This document shows positions 1-8,756 of a stretch of DNA of 64,000 nt, in pieces. The notes under the pieces are model-generated. The model was given only the letters and a program-made list of their open reading frames with translations. It searched no databases and was not told the origin of the DNA. Made by a program: the position numbers and the translations under genes. This DNA is from UBA6144 sp964399165 (GTDB taxonomy: Bacteria > Bdellovibrionota > Bacteriovoracia > Bacteriovoracales > Bacteriovoracaceae): contig CAYNPO010000002.1 of assembly GCA_964399165.1 (NCBI GenBank), positions 161,929 through 225,928 on the forward strand, written 5' to 3'. Position 1 is the stretch's first letter. Every line of letters begins with the position of its first letter.

Positions 1-1334
1 AGGTATTCGAGAATGCCGATCTCCACCACGCCGTCGGCGTTGCGGCGGTAGGCGGGCGTGTAGTATGGCGCCTCTTCCGGGCCTTTATAGAAGCGGTAAC
101 TCGTCACGATCCGGGCGAACTCCTCAAGGAAGCGCTGGTGGGTCGGGAAGTTGTTGGCGTAGGTCTGGAAGTTGATGCTCACGGGAGCAGGACTTGCGAG
201 TTGCTCTTGGAAGAACTCGTAGATGCGGTGGTAGGTGCGGCCGCGGTCGGAAACTTCCTTGGCGCGATTAATCAGCGTGGTGAGTTCGCCTCGGGTGACC
301 CACTCCTTGCCGGAGAGGTCCTCGTTTTCGCTCCAGCGGGACGAGCTTGTGAGGGTCATCTTGAGCTGGAGAACGTCTTCTCTGTAGGGACGCAGGTCGG
401 GGAGCGTCTCGGGGTCCACGATGTTGGCGAGGGCCTCGGTCAATTCGTCGATGCTGAACATGCGCATGGCCGGCTCGCCCTGGAACAGCTGCTCCTCGAG
501 GATCTCGAGGTCGAAGTGGAGCAGGTCGAGCTGCGTTTTCTGGTTCAAAGTGAGGTGCCTGAAGCGGTACAGGTCAAAGGCCACTTTGCTGATGGGGGAG
601 AGCTTGGGCAGTAGCGTGTGGAGCTCGAGGTGGGTGATGACCTCAGCCTCACCGCCAACCAACAGCTTCTTCACGAACAGGGCGGATTTGATTTTGTTGA
701 GGACGTCCTCTGTCTCGTCGGTCGAGAAGGCCTCCAGCAGCCTGACGATGTTCAGGCGGTGGACCTGGCTGCCGCGATTGGGAACGTAGATCGCGTGCAG
801 GCGAGTGGTGATGGACTCGGCGGCCACGAACACGCGCTCGCGCCAGCTTTCGTGCACGCCGTACGGGGTCTCGCCATCGTGGGTGAAGAACGGGTAGATC
901 TTGATGACCTCTTCGTTGAACAGGAACAGGAAATCGATGATCTTGCGGACCGACTGGGGGGAGAGGTATTCGGGGTCCTCGCCGAAGAGCAGGTGGCTCA
1001 CGTCGAAGACCGCCTTGATGGCGCGGATGTTCTCGGGCTTGAAGTCGGGCACGTTCAGGCGGACGTACTGCTCGAAGGCCCGGCGCGAGAGGTAGCCGGG
1101 GCGTCCGGACTCCACCACGCGCAGGAACAAGTCCAGGCTGCGCCCGAGGCAGTCGATCTGGGGGGCGATGTTGCGCTTGAGAATGTCCTCGAACTCGCTG
1201 ATCTTGAGTTCGCAGCCGGCATTGAAGCGTTCGGACTCGATGGCCTCATTGACGACCTCGTCCTTGGACAGGTCGGAGCAACCCCCGAGGAGGAGCAGCG
1301 TAGCGGCGATGAGGGCGGTTGCGGTCCGTTTCAT
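1..1334 (-). CDS. Exported lipoprotein, unknown function (3' end beyond window)
   Basis: The frame opens at ATG 1334 and runs off the left edge, giving about 444 residues. The first 19 residues (MKRTATALIAATLLLLGGC) form a signal peptide with lipobox L-G-G-C and acylated Cys19, so the product should be membrane-anchored. The rest is soluble, mostly helical and rich in charged and aromatic residues; I recognise no family. A Shine-Dalgarno AAGGA overlaps the stop of the upstream gene, 10 bp away, so the two are very likely one operon and may work together in the envelope. Lipoprotein call is firm; function unknown. Confidence 0.75.
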   Translation of the reverse strand, partial: MKRTATALIAATLLLLGGCSDLSKDEVVNEAIESERFNAGCELKISEFEDILKRNIAPQIDCLGRSLDLFLRVVESGRPGYLSRRAFEQYVRLNVPDFKPENIRAIKAVFDVSHLLFGEDPEYLSPQSVRKIIDFLFLFNEEVIKIYPFFTHDGETPYGVHESWRERVFVAAESITTRLHAIYVPNRGSQVHRLNIVRLLEAFSTDETEDVLNKIKSALFVKKLLVGGEAEVITHLELHTLLPKLSPISKVAFDLYRFRHLTLNQKTQLDLLHFDLEILEEQLFQGEPAMRMFSIDELTEALANIVDPETLPDLRPYREDVLQLKMTLTSSSRWSENEDLSGKEWVTRGELTTLINRAKEVSDRGRTYHRIYEFFQEQLASPAPVSINFQTYANNFPTHQRFLEEFARIVTSYRFYKGPEEAPYYTPAYRRNADGVVEIGILEY

Positions 1335-1344
1335 GCGCTCGTCC

Positions 1345-2715
1345 TTAGTACGTGTACCGGAGACCGGCGTACACGGCGTCGTTGTTCGTGTACGGGCTCC
1401 AGTAAGAACGCCCGTTGGCGGGCGTTCCAATCATGTTAACCCCCGCGTTCAGCGCGAGGTAAGACGTGGGGCGATAATCCACCCTGAACATCGTTAGTCG
1501 GTCAGTGGTCAAAGTGTCGTACTTCCCGTCGGCCGAGACGGTGTAACGGCTGCCCAGGTGGTAGCGCAGCCACCCGTGCAGGGCCTGGTTCCAGCGTGGA
1601 TCCTCCGCCAAGATGTCCTCGTCGCGGTTGAAGGGGCTGAGGCGCGCGACGTAGTCGAAGCCCATGCCATAGCGGTCGGTTTCGCGCGCAATACCACCGC
1701 CCACGTAGTCCTCGCGGCGTTTCTCGACCTCGATTTGGGTGTATTCCACCGCCACGGGGTCGCCGTTGGGAAACTCATTGGGCCGGACGGCGATGGCGGA
1801 AGCGTAAATGGTCACGCCGGCGTTTCTCCAGCGCAGGTTCCCGCCGTAGACGTCGTGGTAATAGAATTGGGGCGTCACTTCGGCGTTAACCACGTCGTCG
1901 CCGGTGCTGTAGGAGACCTCGACGGTCTGGGAGAACTGGTTCTCGGGCTTGCGCAGATAGTAGAGTCCCGCTTCCCAGTGCTCGCTCTCCCAACCTACGT
2001 TCAAGCCGCCGGCGGGGCGGAAAATCACGTCGGAGACATCGGGGTAGTTCACGTCGTAGAAAATGGGGACGTCGCGGCTCTCGAGGCGCGCGGTAGCCGC
2101 GGGCGGCTTGGCCCAGGGGTTGTCGGAGGTGATGGTCCCCTTGGACTTGTCGATCTCCAACCCCGGGTTAAGTTCCGGTGCGTACACCGGCGTGGCGAAG
2201 AAGTGGAAGCGCAGGCCGCTGGAGTAACGACGTTTGAACACCACTCCGATCAGGCCCTCGCGACCGGGAGTGAAGTAATTGAAGTTCTGGCGGTGGTTGA
2301 CCTTGCCGAAACTCCAGTGGTCATCCACATCGCTCCAGTCCAGCAAGAAACGGCCCACCTGCAGCTCGGAACGGCCCCAGCGGTGGTTGATGTAGGCCTC
2401 GTTGACCGCGTACATCGGCGTATTTTGATCGTTGTAGAGGAAGTTGAAGGTGAAGCGTTTCTCGAGTTGTCCCACGCGATGGCGGTGGTAATCGAAGTGC
2501 AGGTCAAAGAAGTAGCGGTTACCCCCCACGTCCCCCACTCCCTCGGCCAGCTGGTTGCTGGTGCCGCCCACATGCCCCGTGTAAGGCCGATCGGAGGCGA
2601 GGCGCTGGGAGGTGGCATCGTCGTAAAGGGGGATGGCGGTGCTGCGCACGGACGCCGTGGCGACTCCCGCGAGGCCCAGACCGAGAATGACGAAATGGGG
2701 TCCGTTACGACTCAT
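1345..2715 (-). CDS. Outer-membrane beta-barrel-like protein
   Basis: About 456 residues. A signal peptide (roughly residues 1-22) precedes a body with alternating hydrophobic/polar, Tyr/Trp/Arg-rich strands, and the chain ends in R-Y-T-Y. A terminal aromatic is typical of outer-membrane barrels recognised by the BAM complex. A GTG lies one codon upstream of the chosen ATG 2715. The N-terminal mature part is rich in dipeptides such as YRHRW and FDLHFDYH typical of barrel strands. It is the first gene of a two-gene operon with the lipoprotein next to it. I infer a porin-like or conserved barrel; no substrate can be named. Confidence 0.65.
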   Translation of the reverse strand: MSRNGPHFVILGLGLAGVATASVRSTAIPLYDDATSQRLASDRPYTGHVGGTSNQLAEGVGDVGGNRYFFDLHFDYHRHRVGQLEKRFTFNFLYNDQNTPMYAVNEAYINHRWGRSELQVGRFLLDWSDVDDHWSFGKVNHRQNFNYFTPGREGLIGVVFKRRYSSGLRFHFFATPVYAPELNPGLEIDKSKGTITSDNPWAKPPAATARLESRDVPIFYDVNYPDVSDVIFRPAGGLNVGWESEHWEAGLYYLRKPENQFSQTVEVSYSTGDDVVNAEVTPQFYYHDVYGGNLRWRNAGVTIYASAIAVRPNEFPNGDPVAVEYTQIEVEKRREDYVGGGIARETDRYGMGFDYVARLSPFNRDEDILAEDPRWNQALHGWLRYHLGSRYTVSADGKYDTLTTDRLTMFRVDYRPTSYLALNAGVNMIGTPANGRSYWSPYTNNDAVYAGLRYTY

Positions 2716-2963
2716 CACGCGCTTACAACCTTGTTCTTCCTTCCATCTTAACCAGGGGCGCCTAATACGCCTTCCTGCAAAACTTGCCGAGACTTTGACT
2801 CATTGTATCAACCCAAGATTTCCAGCTGGTTCCACCCTGTAAAAAGGTAATGGCGAAGGCCTGATTCCAGCCACCTAGGGAGGGATGTAAGAACTTGTAA
2901 GTTGTTGAAAGGACGACCATTTCCGTAGGGTCTTAGGAATCAACCAAAGCCAAAAGGAAAGAA
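2716..2963. other. Divergent intergenic region
   Basis: This 248-bp spacer separates the leftward barrel-like gene from the rightward protease gene and must hold both promoters. On the plus strand TTGAAA at 2905-2910 and TAGGGT at 2926-2931 are a weak candidate pair with short spacing. No strong hairpin or repeat is seen. Confidence 0.4.
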
Positions 2964-4286
2964 ATGAAAATCTTTGGTCTCCTGCTGGGTCTCGCCAGTG
3001 CCGCCGCTTTAGCCCAAAGCGTGCGTTTCGAGCATGACACCCTCTTTGTAAAACTTCAGCCCGGCGCACGCCTGCCGGAACACCACCTCATCACCGCGAG
3101 CAAGCACCTGTTCGGTGACCTGCACCAGCTGAGCACCGACGACGCCGTCCAGCTGGAAAACGCCCTCAGGGCCGACGCCGCCGTGGCCTGGACCGAGAAG
3201 TCCTTCTACGCCGGTCCCCGCGAACTCGCCCGTCCCGCCGCTCTTCCCAAAGAGTCCGACGAAAGTTTCCTTGGCTTCAACGACCCCCAGGCCGGCCGCG
3301 TGTGGGCCTTCCGGGACGCCGCCCGCCACGGCGTTTCCGTGGAGCGCGCCTACGGCGAGCTCCCCCCCCGTGCCACCCGCACCACCATCGTGGCCGTGGT
3401 CGATACTGGCGTCGACTACAACCACGAGGACCTGCGTGACGTGATGTGGGTCAACCGCGGTGAAGTCGCCGGTAACGGCGTCGACGACGACAACAACGGC
3501 TACGTGGACGACGTTCACGGCATCAACACCCTCATCCGCAATGCCGACGGCACCGCCACCGGCGCCCCCATGGACACCCACTCCCACGGCACCCACGTCT
3601 CGGGCACCATCGCCGCCAAACAGAACAACGGCATTGGCTTGGCGGGCATCGCCGCCGACGTGCGCATCATGGCGATCCGCACCGTCCCCAACAACGGCGA
3701 CGAAACCGACAAAGACGTGGTGGAATCCTTCCTCTATGCCGCCAAACACGGCGCCAAGCTTATCAACTGCTCCTTCGGGAAAGCGGTCAACGAGGGCGGC
3801 ATGGTGGTCTCCGAAACCATCCAGCACATCGGCGAGCGCTACGGCACCCTGGTGGTGGCCGCCGCGGGCAACGACTCCTGGGGTCCCTTCAGCTGGCACG
3901 ACATCGATGTCGTCGCCAACCGCCGGTACCCCGCCAGCTTCGACAACGCCCACCTGATGGTTATCGCCGCCTCCAACTCGGGCGGCGGACTTGCTTCCTT
4001 CTCCAACGTAGGCGCAGCCAGCGTGGACGTGGCGGCTCCCGGCCAAGACGTGTTTTCTACCATGCCCGGCAACCGTTACGGGGGCATGTCCGGCACTTCC
4101 ATGGCCACCCCGACCACCGTCGGCGTCGCTGCCCAGGTGCTGTCCTACTTCCCCGGCCTCTCCCCCCTGCAGCTCAAGGACGTGATGATGCGTTCAGTGA
4201 CTCCGATTCCGGCTTTCCAAGGCAAGATGGTGACCGGCGGGCGCGTGGACCTTTCCAACGCCCTCAAGCTCGCCGCCGAGATCTGA
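2964..4286 (+). CDS. Secreted subtilisin-like serine protease (S8)
   Basis: 440 residues. A signal peptide (about 1-18, ending A-L-A-Q) is followed by a propeptide-like segment up to about residue 135 and then the S8 catalytic domain. The triad is visible: Asp147 in VVDTGVDYNHEDL, His208 in HSHGTHVSG and Ser379 in SGTSMATP, with oxyanion Asn303 in AAAGND. An Asp/Asn-rich loop at 171-183 (NGVDDDNNGYVDD) probably binds calcium, as in related proteases. AAAGGA lies upstream of the start. The gene stands alone and ends at a strong terminator. Likely role: exported protein degradation or processing. Confidence 0.93.
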   Translation: MKIFGLLLGLASAAALAQSVRFEHDTLFVKLQPGARLPEHHLITASKHLFGDLHQLSTDDAVQLENALRADAAVAWTEKSFYAGPRELARPAALPKESDESFLGFNDPQAGRVWAFRDAARHGVSVERAYGELPPRATRTTIVAVVDTGVDYNHEDLRDVMWVNRGEVAGNGVDDDNNGYVDDVHGINTLIRNADGTATGAPMDTHSHGTHVSGTIAAKQNNGIGLAGIAADVRIMAIRTVPNNGDETDKDVVESFLYAAKHGAKLINCSFGKAVNEGGMVVSETIQHIGERYGTLVVAAAGNDSWGPFSWHDIDVVANRRYPASFDNAHLMVIAASNSGGGLASFSNVGAASVDVAAPGQDVFSTMPGNRYGGMSGTSMATPTTVGVAAQVLSYFPGLSPLQLKDVMMRSVTPIPAFQGKMVTGGRVDLSNALKLAAEI

Positions 4287-4311
4287 GCCTCCCAGATTTC
4301 TTCGAGACGAA

Positions 4312-4333
4312 GGCCCGCGCAAGCGGGCCTTTT
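4312..4333 (+). terminator. Intrinsic terminator, protease gene
   Basis: The stem GGCCCGC (4312-4318) pairs with GCGGGCC (4323-4329) around a GCAA tetraloop, followed by TTTT. It sits 26 bp after the protease stop and touches the ybeY stop codon from the other side. Confidence 0.85.
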
Positions 4334-4851
4334 CATTTCAGGCCGGCCTTGCGGCGGGCCCGGGCGAAGGCCGCGAGCAACTTCGCCTCACCAGCTTCCA
4401 TGATTCTCTCTTCTTTCACCGAGACCTCGTGGTCATAGCCAACCAGGTGGAGGAAGCCGTGGAAGAACAGGTGGACCAACTCTTCTTCTAAACTGCTGCC
4501 CAGGCGCTTGGACTGGCGCGCGGCCTGGGGCAAACAGATGACCATGTCCCCCAGGGGAAGTATCCCAGGGGCCGCCCAATCATGGGGGCCATTTCTCCGC
4601 AGGGAAGTCTGTGTGGGAAAGGAGAGCACGTCGGTGGTCTTGTCCTTCCCGCGGTGAGTGCGGTTGAGAGCGCGTATGCGCGCGTCGCCGCACACCAGGA
4701 GAGAAAGTGGCGCCTGCCGCGCCTCTTTGGGCAAAAGGGGCGCTGCCACTTCCGCTGCGAGTTCCAACCAGCGGCGCTGGCGGGCGGTCAAGGCCACGGT
4801 TATGGTGAGGTCCAGGTTGAGACGGGGCATGGGCAACGTGCTAACATCCAC
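4333..4851 (-). CDS. ybeY: Endoribonuclease YbeY (16S rRNA maturation)
   Basis: 172 residues, close to the family length. The three-histidine metal site HGFLHLVGYDHE is at residues 131-142 (His131, His135, His141), and the N-terminal half carries the family segment around NRTHRGKDKTTDVLSFP. YbeY is a metal-dependent endoribonuclease acting in 16S rRNA 3' processing and ribosome quality control. Starts at Met1 or Met8 are both possible. It is divergent from mazG (30 bp between the start codons). Identification is secure. Confidence 0.93.
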   Translation of the reverse strand: MDVSTLPMPRLNLDLTITVALTARQRRWLELAAEVAAPLLPKEARQAPLSLLVCGDARIRALNRTHRGKDKTTDVLSFPTQTSLRRNGPHDWAAPGILPLGDMVICLPQAARQSKRLGSSLEEELVHLFFHGFLHLVGYDHEVSVKEERIMEAGEAKLLAAFARARRKAGLK

Positions 4852-4881
4852 CCGGAGGGCCCGTCAACCGAAGGAGCGCGC

Positions 4882-5673
4882 ATGTCCCGTCCCGAACTGG
4901 AAAGGTGCATCGAGGTGGTTCGCCGCCTGCGCGACCCGCAGGGGGGGTGTCCCTGGGACCTGGCGCAGACCCATGAGTCCCTCCTCCCCTACCTGTTGGA
5001 GGAAAGCTACGAGTACATCGAGGCGGTGGAGAAGAAAGACCCGGCCCTGATGAAAGAGGAGCTGGGGGATGTGCTGCTGCAGGTCCTCCTCCACTCCACC
5101 ATGGCGGACCAGTCCGGCGCTTTCAACCTGGAGGATGTCGCCAAGGGATTGGCCGACAAGCTGGTGCGACGCCATCCGCACGTTTTTGGAGATGCTAAGG
5201 TATCTGACCCCGACGAGGTGAAGGTCAACTGGGCCAAGCTCAAAGAAGCCGAGAAGGGCGCGGCCAAGAAATCCGCCATCCCATCCAAGCTGATGAACCA
5301 CCCCGCCCTCAGGACCGCGCACCTGATTGGCGTCGCCTCGGGCAAGGTCGCCTTCGACTGGGAAAATGCCCAACAGGTGCTCTACAAGGTGGAAGAGGAA
5401 TGGCAGGAACTGAAGGAGGAGCTGCCCGCGGGGCGCTCACCCGACCAAGCCCGCGTGGCGGAGGAAATGGGCGACCTCCTCTTTAGCGTGGCCCAGCTGG
5501 CGCGGCACCTGGGGCTTGACCCAGAGGAGAGCCTCCGCGCGGCCAACCGCAAGTTCCTCCGCCGCTTCCACCGGGTGGAGGCCCTGGCCGAGGCCCGGGG
5601 CAAGGAAATGGGAAGGATGTCCGCCGCCGAAATGGAGGAGCTATGGGTGGTGGCCAAGAAGGAAATGAAATGA
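4882..5673 (+). CDS. mazG: Nucleoside triphosphate pyrophosphohydrolase MazG
   Basis: 263 residues from ATG 4882, which has AAGGAG at 4871-4876; the open frame extends further upstream but would overlap ybeY. The start of the chain (CPWDLAQTHESLLPYLLEES) is the MazG signature, and EELGDVLLQVLLHS and EEMGDLLFSVAQLARHL are the two metal-binding E-x(2)-D helices of the tandem MazG domains. The enzyme hydrolyses NTPs to NMP and pyrophosphate, cleaning the nucleotide pool. Its stop overlaps the coaE start (ATGA), so the two are translationally coupled. Confidence 0.95.
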   Translation: MSRPELERCIEVVRRLRDPQGGCPWDLAQTHESLLPYLLEESYEYIEAVEKKDPALMKEELGDVLLQVLLHSTMADQSGAFNLEDVAKGLADKLVRRHPHVFGDAKVSDPDEVKVNWAKLKEAEKGAAKKSAIPSKLMNHPALRTAHLIGVASGKVAFDWENAQQVLYKVEEEWQELKEELPAGRSPDQARVAEEMGDLLFSVAQLARHLGLDPEESLRAANRKFLRRFHRVEALAEARGKEMGRMSAAEMEELWVVAKKEMK

Positions 5674-6326
5674 ACGCTCCCGAACTGCACCCGCGCTGGG
5701 TGCGACTGCCTCCCGAACGCCGCTTCCTCAAGCGTCCGTATCCGGTGGTGGCCCTCACCGGCGGGGTTGCCTCGGGCAAGTCCACAGTCGCCCGTTATCT
5801 GGCCTCCAAGGGAGTGCCCACTGTCTCAGCGGACGCGCTGGTGAAAGACGTGTACGCGCTCCCGGAAACTTTGGCCTGGCTCGCCCGCACCGCACCTGAC
5901 ATGCTAGGTCCCGATGGCAAGCCGGACTTTCCGCGTTTGAGGAAGAGGACTTTCGAGGACGCGGATTTCAAGCGCTCGCTCTCGGAGTGGATCTACCCGC
6001 GGCTGGCCGCGGCCTTCGAGCGGGTGGAGCGGGCAATGCCCCAAACGCCCTCATGGCTGGTGTATGAGATTCCCCTGCTATACGAGCTGGGCATGGAGAA
6101 CCTGTTCGACGCCGTAGTGGTGAGTTGGGCCCCCCGGGACACCCAACGGACACGGCTGCTCAAGCGGGACGGATGCGCGCCGGAAGTCGCGGACGCCATG
6201 CTGGATCAACAGATGCCGTTGGACGCCAAGAAGAGCCGCGCAGACTTGGTTTACGACAACTCCGCCGAGCGGGCCGGGGAGGACGAAGCCTCCCTCGGCG
6301 CCCTGTGGGCCTCGCTTACAGGCTAG
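5670..6326 (+). CDS. coaE: Dephospho-CoA kinase
   Basis: 218 residues. The P-loop GGVASGKST is at 31-39 and is followed by the family segment TVSADALVKDVY. LVYEIPLLYELGMENLFDAVVV matches the CoaE core. The enzyme phosphorylates dephospho-CoA to CoA, the last step of CoA synthesis. The start at 5670 overlaps the mazG stop by ATGA and has AAGAAGGA upstream. The N-terminus has about 22 residues before the first core strand, somewhat longer than usual. The 3' end overlaps the convergent gene by 11 bp. Confidence 0.93.
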   Translation: MNAPELHPRWVRLPPERRFLKRPYPVVALTGGVASGKSTVARYLASKGVPTVSADALVKDVYALPETLAWLARTAPDMLGPDGKPDFPRLRKRTFEDADFKRSLSEWIYPRLAAAFERVERAMPQTPSWLVYEIPLLYELGMENLFDAVVVSWAPRDTQRTRLLKRDGCAPEVADAMLDQQMPLDAKKSRADLVYDNSAERAGEDEASLGALWASLTG

Positions 6327-7857
6327 AACCGCGGCGGCGGCCGCTGTTGCCGCGGCATCGGCCTTCGATCATTTCGATGCCTCGGCGGGTGGCGGGATCC
6401 CGGTTGGGGACGCAGGTGAAACCTTCCGAGCACTCAAGTTCCATGAATCCGCTGCTCACGCGTCGGCCCTGGTACATGACCGGACACTTGGCGCCATCCA
6501 CTCCGCGCATCGCGCATGTGGTGACTTCCCTAGGGTCATCGGAGGGGATGCAGGCCGGGACGGAGGAGTTACGCAGGAAGGGATGCTGGCCCCGGAACCA
6601 TTCGCGGCAGTGGTGGGGCTGCACGCAATCGAGGCCGTCGTTGACGTAGATTAAGCTTCCCACGAAGGCAGAGATGCTGGCGTCCAGGTTCTGCTTCACG
6701 GTGCGGCCGTTCTCCAGGCGCGCGTTCACGAACTCGTTGTGGCAGGTCTGATCCAGCATCACCATGTGGGTGCGGCGTCCCCCGATGGTGTCGGGGACGA
6801 GGATCCATCGGGAGTCCATGCGGATGTTCTGGTTGAAGGCGTTGATCTCGCGCACGGTGCCCCCCACGCCGGCCAGCTTGAAACCACCGGCCATGCCGGC
6901 TTCATTCTCCAGGCGAGCTTCCAAGCGGCAGGAGAAAGAGATGAAGCGGCGACCGCGGCGATTGGTCACCACGCGACCGGAGGCGTCCCGAGTGGTGAAG
7001 TCGAAGTGGCCCTGGCTGTCCACCATGGCGGACATCCCCTCGCCCATGATGATGGCCATGCTGCTGATCAGGCGACGGAACTTGAGGATCGGGCCAGCGC
7101 TGATTTCGATGCCCAGGAATTCGGCGCGCACCTGGAGGCTGATTTGCTCTTCGTAGCCCGTGGTGCGGATGGATTCCATGGTCAGGCTGGCGGTGGCGAC
7201 CCAACGCTCAGAGGATTCGTCTGAGTTGGCAAGGGCCTGGGCCATCTCCTGGCGGTTGTCGTAAGCGCGAACGCCCAGGGCGTTGATGGACAGGCCAGAT
7301 ATACCGCCGCCGCCTGCCGACGCCGGGATGAGCATTCCTTCGTCACTGCGTTGCCGTGGGAGACTGACAGGGGTCAGCGAGGGATGGAGGGTGGCCTGGC
7401 GCGCACGGCTCGCCTCTTCAAGCTGTGCCAGCAGCGCCGGGGATGGCGCGGGCAACCGCGAGGAGCGGGGATTGGCCAAGGTGGCTTCCATCACCTCCCG
7501 CAGGCCATCGGCCACGGCGGGTGTGAAGCGCTCCAGATCCCGGTTGGCATGTGCGCGCACTTCGGCGCGGGCAGCTTCCGTGTTGAGGCCTTCGGCTATC
7601 TTGGCATCGTAGAAGGCGACCACGGACAGGCGGACCTGCTCGAGCATTCGCTGGGCCTCCAGGCGCGCTCTCCCGCCGGAGTCCAGGTTCTGGGCCTCGT
7701 AGCCGATTTCGCGGACTAAGGCGTCCACGTCCAGGCCCTGACGGCGCAGCGGCTCCAGGGATTGCAGGCGGTTCTGCAGGCCGTTCACGGAAAGTGCGGC
7801 GAACGCGGCGGGCGCGGCGAGAACGAGGAGCAGGACGCGAACAAGCGTGGTGGCCAT
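6316..7857 (-). CDS. Secreted Cys-rich protein, unknown function
   Basis: 513 residues from ATG 7857, with GGAGA just upstream; the frame is open for another 47 codons upstream but lacks protein-like features there. A signal peptide (MATTLVRVLLLVLAAPAAFA) leads into a helical region (about 20-170), a mixed middle domain, and a C-terminal part with about ten cysteines between about residues 395 and 500. The latter suggests a disulphide-stabilised periplasmic or extracellular module. The protein ends in a basic tail. I do not recognise a family. It is convergent with coaE. Confidence 0.65.
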   Translation of the reverse strand: MATTLVRVLLLVLAAPAAFAALSVNGLQNRLQSLEPLRRQGLDVDALVREIGYEAQNLDSGGRARLEAQRMLEQVRLSVVAFYDAKIAEGLNTEAARAEVRAHANRDLERFTPAVADGLREVMEATLANPRSSRLPAPSPALLAQLEEASRARQATLHPSLTPVSLPRQRSDEGMLIPASAGGGGISGLSINALGVRAYDNRQEMAQALANSDESSERWVATASLTMESIRTTGYEEQISLQVRAEFLGIEISAGPILKFRRLISSMAIIMGEGMSAMVDSQGHFDFTTRDASGRVVTNRRGRRFISFSCRLEARLENEAGMAGGFKLAGVGGTVREINAFNQNIRMDSRWILVPDTIGGRRTHMVMLDQTCHNEFVNARLENGRTVKQNLDASISAFVGSLIYVNDGLDCVQPHHCREWFRGQHPFLRNSSVPACIPSDDPREVTTCAMRGVDGAKCPVMYQGRRVSSGFMELECSEGFTCVPNRDPATRRGIEMIEGRCRGNSGRRRGSSL

Positions 7858-7922
7858 AGAATGTCTCCGTCCCCCAATCTTAAGCTCCCCATGGGACGGC
7901 ACGCGGGAATCGGGTAAAACTT

Positions 7923-8756
7923 TCAAACCTCCGCGGGAGCGAAGCTGGCGGGTGCACGGAATGTCTTTTCCACGCTTTCCCAGGGGTCTTGAAAGCACAG
8001 GCCCGTGGCGGCGAGCTTCATGCCCTCACGGTTCTTGTTGTTTTTCCCGTATTTGGGGTCCCCCCACACTCCGGCCCCATGGAGCGCCAAGTGGCGGCGG
8101 ATCTGATGGAGCCGGCCGGTGAGGGGCTCCAATTCCACCAGCAAACGCCCCTCTTCCAGCGCCCGGACCACGCGGTAGCGGGTCTGGGCAGGCTTGCCAT
8201 CCAAAGCGTCCTGGAAAAGCCCCGTGGTAGCCTGGGTCGGCAATCCGCACACCACCGCCATGTAGGTCTTGTGCACGGCCTGTTTCTGGAACATCTCGGA
8301 GAGCTTGGCAGCCGCCGCCGTCGTATAAGCCACCAGCATGAGGCCCTCGGTCTCACGGTCCAGCCGGTGCACGGGAAAGGCCTTCCGCCCCGTACGCTCC
8401 ACCGCATAGAGCATGGAACGGTGGTCCCCCGAGGCTGTGCCTTGGGACATGATGCCCGCGGGTTTCCACCACACGCCGTAGTGGCGGTTTTCCTCCAGGG
8501 GGGCCCGCGAGATGAAAGCGGGCAACGCCAGCACACCGGGATCATGGACCGCCTGGACCTGGTCGGCGGGATTGAGCTTGAGGCGCCCGTCGCGCACACG
8601 CTCCCAAGGGCCCTTGCCTCGGAAGCGCACCACCACCGCCCCGAAAGCCAGCATGGCCTCGATGGTCTCCAATGGCAGCTTCAAGCGCGCGGTCAGGGCG
8701 TCCCCGAGGCGAGTTCCCTCGGGAAAAGCGCCGGGGGGGATGTGGTACTCCCTCAT
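7923..8756 (-). CDS. RluA-family pseudouridine synthase
   Basis: 277 residues. The catalytic motif HRLDRETEGL is at 130-139 with catalytic Asp133, and LEPLTGRLHQIRRHLALHG is the RNA-binding motif III. Members isomerise uridine in rRNA or tRNA; the exact target cannot be read from sequence. The N-terminal 80 residues could be a degenerate S4-like part. Its start overlaps the stop of the upstream PAS/coiled-coil gene by ATGA, so it is expressed with it. Confidence 0.9.
   Translation of the reverse strand: MREYHIPPGAFPEGTRLGDALTARLKLPLETIEAMLAFGAVVVRFRGKGPWERVRDGRLKLNPADQVQAVHDPGVLALPAFISRAPLEENRHYGVWWKPAGIMSQGTASGDHRSMLYAVERTGRKAFPVHRLDRETEGLMLVAYTTAAAAKLSEMFQKQAVHKTYMAVVCGLPTQATTGLFQDALDGKPAQTRYRVVRALEEGRLLVELEPLTGRLHQIRRHLALHGAGVWGDPKYGKNNKNREGMKLAATGLCFQDPWESVEKTFRAPASFAPAEV

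Noticed and set aside
138..1439. Long plus-strand frames opposite the lipoprotein
   Set aside because: They are antisense to a frame with signal peptide and ribosome site; their composition is that of GC-rich shadow frames (Val/Leu/Gly/His-rich).
1558..2751. 397-codon plus-strand frame opposite the beta-barrel gene
   Set aside because: Shadow of the real minus-strand gene; no signal peptide, motif or ribosome site.
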